Under the pieces are notes generated by a model. That model saw nothing but the letters and a program-made list of their open reading frames with translations, did not search any database and had not been told where the DNA came from. The position numbers and the translations under genes are program-made. DNA of 64,000 nt from Gnetum montanum (lineage: Eukaryota > Streptophyta > Gnetopsida > Gnetales > Gnetaceae): NCBI GenBank assembly GCA_015680685.1, contig MNCI01004801.1, positions 341,363-405,362 on the forward strand, given 5' to 3'. Numbering within the stretch: the first letter of the stretch is position 1; every line of letters starts with the position of its first letter. Shown one piece after another: positions 1-8,276 of this stretch.

Positions 1-724
1 AATCACACTAAGTAAAGAATGCAACATTTATTAAAGGCAATGAGTAAGGTATGAAATTATTGAACTTTTTTCAATAACCTTACTAACAATTGATCCTTGT
101 GTGATTATAGATGGCCCCTAAAATAAGACAACAAGGAGGACCTTCTCAAGGTGCAACCAAACAACCTGGGGGAGGCAGAGGCCAAGGACCTCATGTAGAA
201 CATGCAGAGCAGAAGGCAATCATTCAGCATCCATCATGAAACTCCTGTTACTGCATAATCTATCCAAGCAAAGGGAGGAGAGGTCAGGGCCCAAGCCTAT
301 GAAGAGGAACGACGGCTATTTGCGGCATGGCATGTCAAGGCCAATCAAGTGTTCCTGTAGCTGCTATGTTCATGAAAAGTGTCGACTCCATCAAACATTG
401 GAACATCAGCATGGACAGCTCATAATCCTCAAATAGAAGAGGAGAAACGTTAGGTGCTTCTTCAATGGTATCAATCTCAGAAGCCTGATGCACAAGACAA
501 AGGAAAGGCATCCATGAAGGAGGCACTGCCACCAGGACCCACGAGTTGTAACAAAGTTTTGTAATTCTGTGTTCGTGTCCCAATTTTGTTTTTGTCATAT
601 CTGCTGCGGCATGAATAAATTTTTGGTCAGTTAATAATTCCATACCTATCCACTGTGTAATCAATTGAACTTGTTCCTGACTTTCTTTGACTCAAGGACG
701 AGTTGTTATTCAGTCGTGGGGGTA
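1..724 (+). mobile_element. 3' internal remnant of a plus-strand LTR retrotransposon
   Basis: This stretch ends in a short purine-rich tract (716-724, GTGGGGGTA) directly before an LTR that starts TGATGAGT, so it is the 3' internal end of a plus-strand element. Near 112 there is a splice-acceptor-like TGATTATAG followed by an ATG and a short basic, Gln/Gly-rich reading frame (MAPKIRQQGG...) that stops at about 239. It resembles the start of a gag protein but is too short to assign. No RT or integrase motif is visible, so the element is either internally deleted or mostly outside the window. The two short ORFs here (236-436 and the overlapping minus-strand one) show no recognised motif. Confidence 0.55.
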
Positions 725-1213
725 TGATGAGTCTTGGTATGATAGGCCCCAATATCAGACCCCCGATATTGAGGCTGCGTTAACTAGGCCGCGTATACGT
801 GGCCCTCTCGATGCATCCACCCATGCGTCGACGTGGCCCTATTTACGCAAAGTCTATTTTTAGCTATAAATAAGCATGCACCTGTCGCACTTAGGAATCC
901 TTCTAGTAGTCATAGCAAAGCTCTTGCATTTTGTTTTTGTAGGAGTTAGATTATTTTCCCAGTGCATGCCCGCAGTGTGATGCTTGTAATTGTACAGAAC
1001 CTTCATTCGAGTGTGACGTACTTGGACACGCACATGATCGGCAATAAAGATCGAGATTACTTCATCATTGCAACATTTACTTAGTTTTAATTATTTAATT
1101 GTTATTGTTATTTATTGTTTTCTTAGTTAATATTTCTTTACCATCATTTACTATTCTTGTTGATTAACTACGGAATGAGTACGACTTAATCACGAGCATT
1201 TAAGTGTGATTAC
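725..1213 (+). repeat. Left part of a split 3' LTR
   Basis: The LTR starts TGATGAGT at 725 and continues after an 18-kb insertion at 19354-19748, where it ends ACTCATCA, the exact inverted complement of its start. A TATA box (TATAAATA) lies at 865-872 and a polyadenylation signal AATAAA at 1043-1048, both plus strand. The same order (TATAAATA, 'cccgcagt', CAATAAAG, final GGTACC...CACTCATCA) occurs in the solo LTR at 36101-36891, so both belong to one broad family. The joined LTR is about 880 bp. The break at 1213/19354 is flanked by ATTAC (1209-1213) and ACTAC (19354-19358), the one-mismatch target duplication of giant element 1. Confidence 0.8.
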
Positions 1214-2535
1214 TGTACCGCCTGAAATCATCGGTCTCCGACTGGAAGGAAAAACAGAGACCGTGGGATCGCAGGATGCGCACAGAAGACCCTACCTTCG
1301 CCTGAGGGTGAGCTGGAATGCACAAAGGCAGAGTACCTTGGGTGGTCCACACGCGGATCAGACAAGGATTTCCCCAAGCGTACGTCAAAGTGCTATACGC
1401 TAGGTTATGCGTAAACGGTGTAGCGAGCGTAAACAAAGCGTAAATAGCGTAAAACAGATGCGAACAGAGTGTAGGCATAAATGGGCGTAAACAGAATGCG
1501 TGCACCAAATTGACATAAAATTGTAAATAATCTTATGCAGAAAATGTAACAATGATATTACAGGATGAGAATATAGTGCACCGGTCTAACGCAGTTGTGA
1601 TGGGACACAAGGAGGACGAAAAGCCCTAGTGAATGCAGGGACGGCTGGGCTGGTTTACGCTATAGGCTCAACGTGGAGACTTTGCATGGTGTATAGGTTT
1701 TCCAGCGTAAGAGGGTTTTGAGCTCTGATGCGCAGCATAATTGCTCCTGGGTATGCTCTGGGATTTTGCCAACCGACCTGGGTGAAGTGGAAAGTCGGGG
1801 TTTTTATACCGGTTGTTACGCTAGACTCGGGTTAGGAGACACGTGGCGCGTTGATCGGGTGCATACACTTTACAAAAATACAACATATTACATCTGCTGG
1901 GCGTATACGCTGGGCGTATACGCTGGGCGTATACGCCGTGTGAGGTCGGCGTATATGAACTTGGGTGGAGATGCTGTGGGTGCTGGGCATATATGCCGGG
2001 CGTATAGGCTGACGGATGCCGGGCGTATACGCTGGGTGTATACGTTGACGATGCTGGGCATATACGCTGGGTGTATACGCTGACGATGCTGGGCGTACAT
2101 GCTGGGTGTATACGCTGATGATGCTGGGCGTACACGCTGAGCGCATACGCCGACGGTTGCCGACTTGCTTCAATTCTTGCTCTTCGACGTTGTCTTCATT
2201 CTGTCTTTGGAGATCTTGTCATCGGGTGTATGCATCTATTGTACGTGTCGAGCGTGTACGTGAGGCGTGCATGCTAGGCGTCCACGCTGGGCGTATATGC
2301 TGTGGGTTCGAGCGTCTATGCTAGCGAGCGTATACGCTGTGGGTTCGAGCGTATACGCCAGAGATGTGAACTTGAGTGTAGACGCCGGGCGTATATGCTG
2401 GCACTGCATACTTAGTGGAAATGACGCATTTTGACCTTGAAGTTGCGACACCAAATGTAGTCGTAGTTGTCTATGGGTCCCAGGGATCTGCTTCTTGCTG
2501 GAGAAGTACAAAGCTCGGAATTTTGTGGTGTTTCA
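1214..2535 (-). repeat. 3' LTR of element 1
   Basis: This is a direct repeat of 17998-19353, starting TGTACCGCC and ending TGGTGTTTCA on the plus strand. On the sense (minus) strand it therefore runs TG...CA. It contains about 20 copies of the palindrome GCGTATACGC or one-base variants between 1895 and 2400, usually in the form 'ctgggcgtatacgctg'. A second cluster of GCGTAAAC-type words lies at 1380-1500. A minus-strand TATA box (TATAAAAA) is at 1801-1808. The ORFs rich in Y-T-P-S and R-I-R-P called here come from the tandem array and are not proteins. Confidence 0.9.
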
Positions 2536-2605
2536 TTGGTCCCTCTTTGTTGATGCTTGGAGGGATCGACCCGAGAAGCGTCGACAAAGAAGTGCAAAAC
2601 ACCAC
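2525..2605. other. Polypurine tract in a hairpin at the 3' LTR junction (element 1)
   Basis: The LTR edge GTGGTGTTT (2525-2533) pairs with AAACACCAC (2597-2605). Inside it, CTTTGTTGATGCTT (2545-2558) pairs with AAGCGTCGACAAAG (2576-2589), fully if G-U pairs are allowed in RNA. The polypurine tract (sense strand, AACAAAGAGGGACCAA before TGAAACACC) forms one arm. The same structure with changed bases exists in element 2 (48027-48101). Confidence 0.65.
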
Positions 2606-3577
2606 AAGCGACTCGATGTAGACTTTGTCTTTTTTCACCTGACCAGACGTTATCGCACCATGCTCAGTAGTACATGGGATCGGAAAAGGGGGATTTGGTA
2701 TCTGGGGGATCATGGGGATCGTGGGGATTGATAACTGATCAAGGGGATTAAGCAGGGGAAAGGGGATGCTCTGATGTGTAGCATGCTGATCCTTGTCGAT
2801 AGCCATGGTTTAGCAGACTCGGAATTCAGACATGCGATGTATGTCCTTTGGCGGAACAAGGCTCTTGGTGAGTGTTCAAGAGAACTTTTTGGCAAGACCA
2901 AAGCTACAGGAGGATGTGTTGCATTCTTTGGAGGAACAGGGTCTGTGTTTTAGGAGGGACCTGTTGGCGAATAGCCAAAGCCATGCAACTAGATGCTTCT
3001 TGACCGTTTTGGGCATGAGTACTTGGTTTTGAGACGACTGCCTTCCCGCCTGGGGCTTATGGGAAGTGCCCGATTTTTTTTTTGAGATTTGCGTTGATTT
3101 TGTACTCATGCTCAGGTGCCAGGCCGTGTGTTGCAATTGCTATAACATGTTGCAGTGTGCGAGAATATGCTCAAAGTTTTGAATGTACTAGGTGTGTCAA
3201 GGGTGTGGTTCAATAAAATGCACTGGGGAATGGATAGGGAATGAGTCGGTGAATGGGGATGTACTAGTGAACGGTTTGATTTAGTCTCTCCATGTGCGCT
3301 ATGAACATTGTCCCATCTCGCTGCTTGTGATGAGATGCATCCTTGTGCGAAAACCTCTGGGTGTCATCCTACAAACATAACTCCAAGGAGATAAGAAAAC
3401 CATGAGTGAATGAGCGAGCTTAGACTTACACGGCTGCAGACGGAACGAAGATACTGAAGGAGATTCTGAGCATAGTGTATGAATGGCGGCGATGTTGGTG
3501 AGATTGTCGGACGGTGAGCGATGCAGTGATTCCGCTGAGTGAGTGTGGCTGTGGAGTGAGGGTCATAGATGAACATG
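2536..3577 (-). other. 3' UTR of element 1
   Basis: No protein similarity is seen. On the plus strand 2690-2780 is rich in GGGGAT repeats. The final 70 bp before the LTR contain the polypurine tract and part of a large inverted repeat (see 2525-2605). Short ORFs in this stretch on both strands lack conserved motifs and element 2 counterparts. Confidence 0.5.
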
Positions 3578-3946
3578 CCAGTTTATAGTCTTAGCGGACT
3601 ATCATGGGTTAGTTTTATGTCATAACCCGTTGGATGTTGCCCGTTTAGCGTCGTGGCGGACGTTACGTTGCCAGTTTCTAGTTTTAGCGGACTATGCAGA
3701 GGCAAGCTAGTTTATAGTCTTAGCGGACTCTGGTGAATACAACAGTGGCAGTTTACTGTCATGCTGGACGAGTGCTAGTTTATCTTCATTGCAGACACTA
3801 TGGGGTATCAGTTTATTGTCATGACGCTGGGACAGTTGTGGTGTCAGTCTTAAGTCGTAACCCAGGACTATTCTGTGGTATCAGTTTACCGTCATGATTC
3901 CAGGACGAGCTGTGGTATCAGTTTATAGTCATGATCCCAGGACTCG
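3578..3946 (+). repeat. Hairpin array A of element 1 (3' of pol)
   Basis: There are about eleven units such as GTTTATAGTCTTAGCGGACTAT, TAGCGTCGTGGCGGACG and CAGTTTACTGTCATGCTGGAC. Many units hold a stem: ATAGTC-ttagcg-GACTAT, CGTC-GACG or GTC-GAC. The AGTTTA start is kept. The array begins 18 bp beyond the pol stop codon (in the 3' UTR of the sense transcript). Element 2 has the same at 49227-49627. Confidence 0.75.
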
Positions 3947-3963
3947 CACGTACCTGAGCGTGT

Positions 3964-5321
3964 TCAAACGTAGAACGGTTTTAAGTACAAATGATTGGTC
4001 GGGTTGGCCAACTCGTTTCCTTCCATGTTAGCTAGCTTGAATGCTCCATTGTCAAATGCTTTGGTGACCAAGTAAGGCCCTTCCCAGTTAGCTGAGAATT
4101 TGTCTGGGTGTTCCCGAACAGCCTTAACCACAAGGTCGCCTTCTTTGATAGGGCGCTTGTTGATGTTATGTCGATGTTGTTCCCGTTGTTTTTTTTGGTA
4201 CCAGTCGATTTGATCAAGTGCACGTATGCGTTCCTCTTCCACCGAGTTGAGGTTAATGATGCGTAGATCATTGTTTTGCTCGTCGTCGAGGAGCCCGGAA
4301 AGTGTGATCCTTAAAGACGGTACCTACAATTCCAAGGGTAAAACAACTTCTGAACCGTAAACAAGACTGTATGGTGTTTTACCTGTTGACGTTCGATGTG
4401 TAGTACGGTATGCCCACAATGTGTACATCAATTGCTCGTGCCATTTTCTCTTGCTCTGGGTAAGCATTTTCTTAAGTATTGCAATAATCATCTTGTTTGT
4501 TGCTTCTGCTTGTCCATGGCTCTGAGGATAGTAAGGGGATGAAAAGGAATGTTTGATCCCCAAGCTATTACAAAAGGTTTGGGTTTCGGCACTGCTAAAT
4601 TGTGGCCCGTTGTCAGTGATAATTGTCAAGGGAATACCAAAACGAGTTACAATGTTTTCTAGAATGAAGTTGCATACGTGTTTAGATGTGGTTTTGCGAA
4701 GGGGAGCAGCTTCCACCCACTTCATGAAGTATTCTGTTGTGGTTATGATAAAACCATGCCCCGCAGAAGAGGAGGGTGTTATTGGGCCGATGAGGTCCAA
4801 TCCCCACTTTTGGAAGGGCCATGTGATTTGCGCTGTGTGCAACTCGTTTGGTGGTACATGTATTAAGTAACTATGTTTTTGACAAATGCTACATGTTTTG
4901 ACTTTGGAGAGACAGTCGTGTTCCATATGTGGCTAATAATAGCCTAAACATTGTATTTTTGTTGCCATGGCTTTTGGCGCTATATGTCCTCCGCATAGTC
5001 CCTCATGTACCTGATCAACAATCGTTTGGGCATCGGTACTACTGACACATGTTAGCAATATACCTTCGTAGGATTTACAACACAATATATCCCCTACCAG
5101 GGTATACTGCTTAGAACATTTTCGCACTGTGTCCTTTTGTGCATTTGTTAGATGTCGTGGTGCTTCACCGTGCAGAAGGTATTCCTTTATGTCATCATAC
5201 CATTCTATCACGTGTGTTGTACTAACGGATGCAATTGGCAATGTGTCGGGGGTATCGGTGATCGGTTCAACACAGTTGGTTATGGAACTTGGCAACATGT
5301 GGAACATGTCTGGTGACATGT
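3964..5321 (-). pseudogene. pol: Integrase of element 1
   Basis: Integrase joins the new DNA copy to the chromosome. The H-H-C-C zinc finger is seen as VHEGLCGGHI...CLSKVKTCSICQ (about 5010-4870). The catalytic triad is present: WGLDLIGP (about 4805), ITDNGPQF (about 4610) and SPYYPQSHGQAEATNK (about 4535), with normal spacing. The C-terminal part has PIKEGDLVVKAV, FSANWEGPY and NHLYLKPFYV-stop at 3964; there is no chromodomain. Two stops break the frame: TAG at about 4930 (YY-stop-PHM, element 2 has W) and TAG at about 4321 (LEL-stop-VPSL, element 2 has Q). Each differs by one C-to-T or G-to-A change. Confidence 0.85.
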
Positions 5322-6248
5322 TTAATGCTAATGTTGCTAACGCGTCTGCAATGGTGTTATCATTTCTAGGGACGTGTTGCACATCAATAGTTTCGAATCG
5401 CCTCATTAGATGTTTTTCCAAGTCGCAGTATGGTTGTAAGTGTTGGGCTTTACATGTGTAAACATCTATGACTTGGTTTAAGACTAGTTGTGAATTGCCC
5501 TTGACTACCAGCCGTGCGATATCTGAAGCTAGTGCTGCTGCAAGACCTCTAAGGAGACCTTCATACTCTGCTATGTTGTTAGTACAATGGAAGTTGAAAC
5601 GATAGGCAAAGGGTCAGATCTCCCCGGAGGGATAGGTGATGACAGCGGCTGCAGTTCCTCCTCGAGAGGTGGATGCTCCATCGAAGTTTAGGATGGCATC
5701 GTAGTCGTTGGGCACCGTGTCTATGGCGCTTATATTTTCATCCGGGAATTTTGGCTCTATAGTCGCTTGGTCACGTGTTGGTGATGTGGCGATTTGATTT
5801 GCTATAGCTTGACCCTTGACTGATGATTGCGTTACGTAGTACAAGGAAAACTCCGCTATCATGGCTTTCCACCGGGCTATTCGACTTGTTTCGTAAATGT
5901 TTCCTGTTATGGCTCTTAGTACATTGTCCTTGCAAATTATGTGGACCTGATTACGGAAGAGGTAATGTCGCCATTTTCTTAAAGAAAAGACCAAAGCTAA
6001 ACATGACTCCTTCACGTCGTTATACTTCTTCTCATGGACAACTAATGCATGGCTCAAATAATATACAGGGACTTCAGTTCCGTCATCTTGTTTCTGGGAT
6101 AGCATAGACGCGATCGACGATTCCGAAGTGGCAAGGTAGATGTAAAACGGTTTATCGTTCCGGGGCGGGTAAACCGTAGGCAGTCGGGCAAGTGCTGTTT
6201 TGATGTTTTTGAATGCTTCTTGGCACTACGGAGTCCATTCAAAATGGA
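5322..6248 (-). pseudogene. pol: RNase H and second plant-type RNase H of element 1
   Basis: The first part, with FYIYLATSESSIASMLSQKQ, PVYYLSHAL, LVFSLRKWRHYLF and QVHIICKDNVLRAI, is the usual gypsy RNase H. A second RNase H starts at about 5712: ILNFDGASTSRGGTAAAVI, then FNFHCTNNIAEYEGLL, LVVKGNSQLV and VPRNDNTIADALATLAL. This second domain, with its N-N-x-A-E-Y-E-G and final A-D-x-L-A motifs, is the archaeal-like RNase H known from the Tat lineage. The frame has a TGA at about 5612 (SGEI-stop-PFAYR; likely from CGA), and the first active-site Asp of the second domain is kept (F-D-G). Confidence 0.82.
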
Positions 6249-6503
6249 NGAACGATAAACCGTTTTACATCTACCTTGCCACTTCGGAATCGTCGATCGC
6301 GTCTATGCTATCCCAGAAACAAGATGACGGAACTGAAGTCCCTGTATATTATTTGAGCCATGCATTAGTTGTCCATGAGAAGAAGTATAACGACGTGAAG
6401 GAGTCATGTTTAGCTTTGGTCTTTTCTTTAAGAAAATGGCGACATTACCTCTTCCGTAATCAGGTCCACATAATTTGCAAGGACAATGTACTAAGAGCCA
6501 TAN
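6249..6503. other. Inverted copy between two N bases (probable assembly error)
   Basis: Bases 6250-6502 (253 nt) are the exact reverse complement of 5908-6160 as far as I can check, and single N bases stand at 6249 and 6503. The copy interrupts pol between the RT palm and the RNase H region. By comparison with element 2, roughly 150-200 bp of RT thumb sequence (…APPTNLKELxALQGRLQFIRRF…) should be here instead. The plus-strand ORF at 6200-6511 is merely this copy. Confidence 0.85.
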
Positions 6504-7573
6504 AGCCTTAACCTTATCAGGATCTACTCATATCCCTGCCTCTGAGGCTATGAATCCAAGCATTTTGCCTGTTTTGATGCCGAAGACCCATTTTTTTGGA
6601 TTAAGTCTTAATTCGTATTTTAAACAACGTTTTAATACTAAGTCAAGGTCTTGTACATGTTGTCTCGATGTCTTTGACTTAACCACGATGTCATCCACGT
6701 AATCGTTAAGCGAGTGTAGCATGTAATCGCTAAAGATGAATGTCATCGCTCTTTGATATGTGGCCCCAGCATTCTTGAGACCAAAGGGCATCATTGTGTA
6801 ACAAAAGGTTCCCCATGGGGTCAGAAAGGTTGTCCTAAGCTGATGTTCCGAATTGATACGTATCTGATTGTATCCTAAAAAACCATCCATAAAAGATAAT
6901 AAAGCATGCCCGGTGGTCGAGTCAACGAGTTCATCAATGCTGGTTAGGGGAAAGTCATCTTTTATGGTTGCTACATTCAGATCTCGGAAGTCAATACATA
7001 GGCGAATGCTTTCATTTTTCTTCGGGACAATGACCATGTTGGATACCCACTCGGCGTAATCAACAGCCCGAATGAACCTAGCCTGATAAAGCTTGGTGAT
7101 CTCATTGTGAACTGCCAATGCTACCTCAGGTCTGACTTTTCGTGCCTTTTGTTTTACTGGTCTTAATTTTGGATCAAGGATAATGTTGTGTTGGACAATT
7201 CTAGGGTCCAACCCAGGCATGTCCATATAGGACCAAGCGAATGCTTTCATATTTTCCCTAAGCACATTTTCAATGTCTTTTGCTAATTGTGGTTGCAGTA
7301 ATTCACTCAATTTTAATATTTTGATTTCCCCATCAGGCATGGTAATGGGGGTTTCAGTCAATGGATCTTCGGTGATATTTTCGGCCTCGATGTCAAGGAA
7401 CATTGTCATTCCTTCGTAATCGTCTGCTGTTTGCTGTGTTGAGGCTATGACTGCGTTGTCCGTTGGTGAGCTTAAGTTGATGGAGTGTATGTTAATGTCT
7501 TGTGTAATTTTTCCGTGTGGTCCGTCAATGATTAACGGTGCGGTTAAAGGTTGGCTATCCATTGAGCTTGCTC
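6504..7573 (-). CDS. pol: Reverse transcriptase of element 1 (cut short by an assembly break)
   Basis: This is an RNA-dependent DNA polymerase. Reading starts at a likely splice acceptor: a pyrimidine-rich run then TTTATTGGCAG|GAGC at 7574/7573 on the minus strand. Blocks seen: FAWSYMDMPGLDP, ITKLYQARFIRAVDYAEW, SNMVIVPKK, LCIDFRDLN, LLSFMDGFLGYNQI with the first catalytic Asp, MMPFGLKNAGATYQRAM, and YVDDIVVKS with the catalytic pair. LNPKKWVFGIKTGKMLGF follows. The open frame runs from 7655 to 6528 without a stop. The thumb is missing because an inverted copy replaces it at 6249-6503; element 2 supplies the expected text. The sequence is of Tat/Ogre type. Confidence 0.88.
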
Positions 7574-7686
7574 CTGCCAATAAACAGAGAGTGGAATGAG
7601 AAAGAGGGAGATCGTTCTGTGTCTTTTGATAATTTTGAACTGTGTGTACATGCATAATGGTGGATTATCGTCACACCAGGACGTAT

Positions 7687-7797
7687 GGCAGTTTGAGGCC
7701 ATACCGAGCCATCAATGGCAGTTTAAGGCCGTACCGGGCCATCAGTGGATGGGGAATGGCAGTTTAAGGCCGTACCGGGCCATAACGGCAGTTTAAA
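7687..7797 (+). repeat. Hairpin array B of element 1 (between pol and antisense promoter)
   Basis: There are four units of the form GGCAGTTTAAGGCCGTACCGGGCC. The inverted repeat GGCC-loop-GGCC matches array C, but the spacer differs, so each array has its own version. It lies between the start of the RT exon (7573, minus) and the TATA box of the antisense gene (8005, plus). Element 2 has the counterpart at 53224-53460. Confidence 0.7.
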
Positions 7798-8004
7798 ATA
7801 GAATGTTTAGGGTGAACATGTAAAGTGGGGTCCACGGAGGGACCAGGACGTAACAATCTCCATTTTTAACAAATGTTATTATTTGTAATTTTTATTTTGG
7901 GCGATTTTTTGGCCAAAAATAAGAAGAAAGGCAAAAAAGACAAAAAAGGAGCAACGGCAGCATAAACGGCGGCGTCAGTGTCAGTGTCAGTGTCAGCGAA
8001 GCAC

Positions 8005-8012
8005 TATATAAA
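8005..8012 (+). promoter_or_regulatory. TATA box of the antisense gene, element 1
   Basis: The sequence ACTATATAAACAAGG gives a good TATA box 265 bp before the proposed ATG. Just upstream (7973-7996) is a short tandem repeat of GTCAGT. Downstream, the 5' UTR (8040-8276) is full of GCGTAAAC and GCGTAGAC words, the same family as in the LTR and leader. No ORF longer than the repeats allow lies between. Confidence 0.6.
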
Positions 8013-8276
8013 CAAGGGGGGTGGGTCCATTTGCTTTACTTTGAAAGTGACAGAGCGTAAGCGACAGCGTAAACTGTTAAAGCGTAAGCGTAGACTACAG
8101 TGCCTTAGCGTAGACGCCGAAGACAAACCCCAGTGTAGATGCGCAACAGTAAACCCCAGCGTAGATGCCGAAGATAAACCTCAGCTTAGACGCCGACTGC
8201 AGAATTCCTAGCGCCTGGCGTAGACAGTCGTTTCCCTTGGCGTAGACTAGCATCAGTCAGTGTAGAGAAGGCGGAG

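Noticed and set aside
1821-2173. Overlapping minus-strand ORFs rich in Y-T-P-S and R-I-R-P in the LTR
   Set aside because: They come from the tandem GCGTATACGC array, appear in several frames at once and have no protein-like composition.
3578-3946. CRISPR-like spacing of repeats
   Set aside because: Units vary, spacers are irregular, no cas genes are present and the context is a plant retrotransposon.
3964-4100. Possible chromodomain after integrase
   Set aside because: The sequence after the core ends NHLYLKPFYV-stop without aromatic-cage motifs; Tat elements lack a chromodomain.
4553-4870. Plus-strand ORF opposite integrase
   Set aside because: Shadow of the minus-strand integrase frame; no motif of its own.
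6200-6511. Plus-strand ORF identical to part of pol
   Set aside because: It is the N-flanked inverted copy of the minus-strand RNase H region, not a separate gene.
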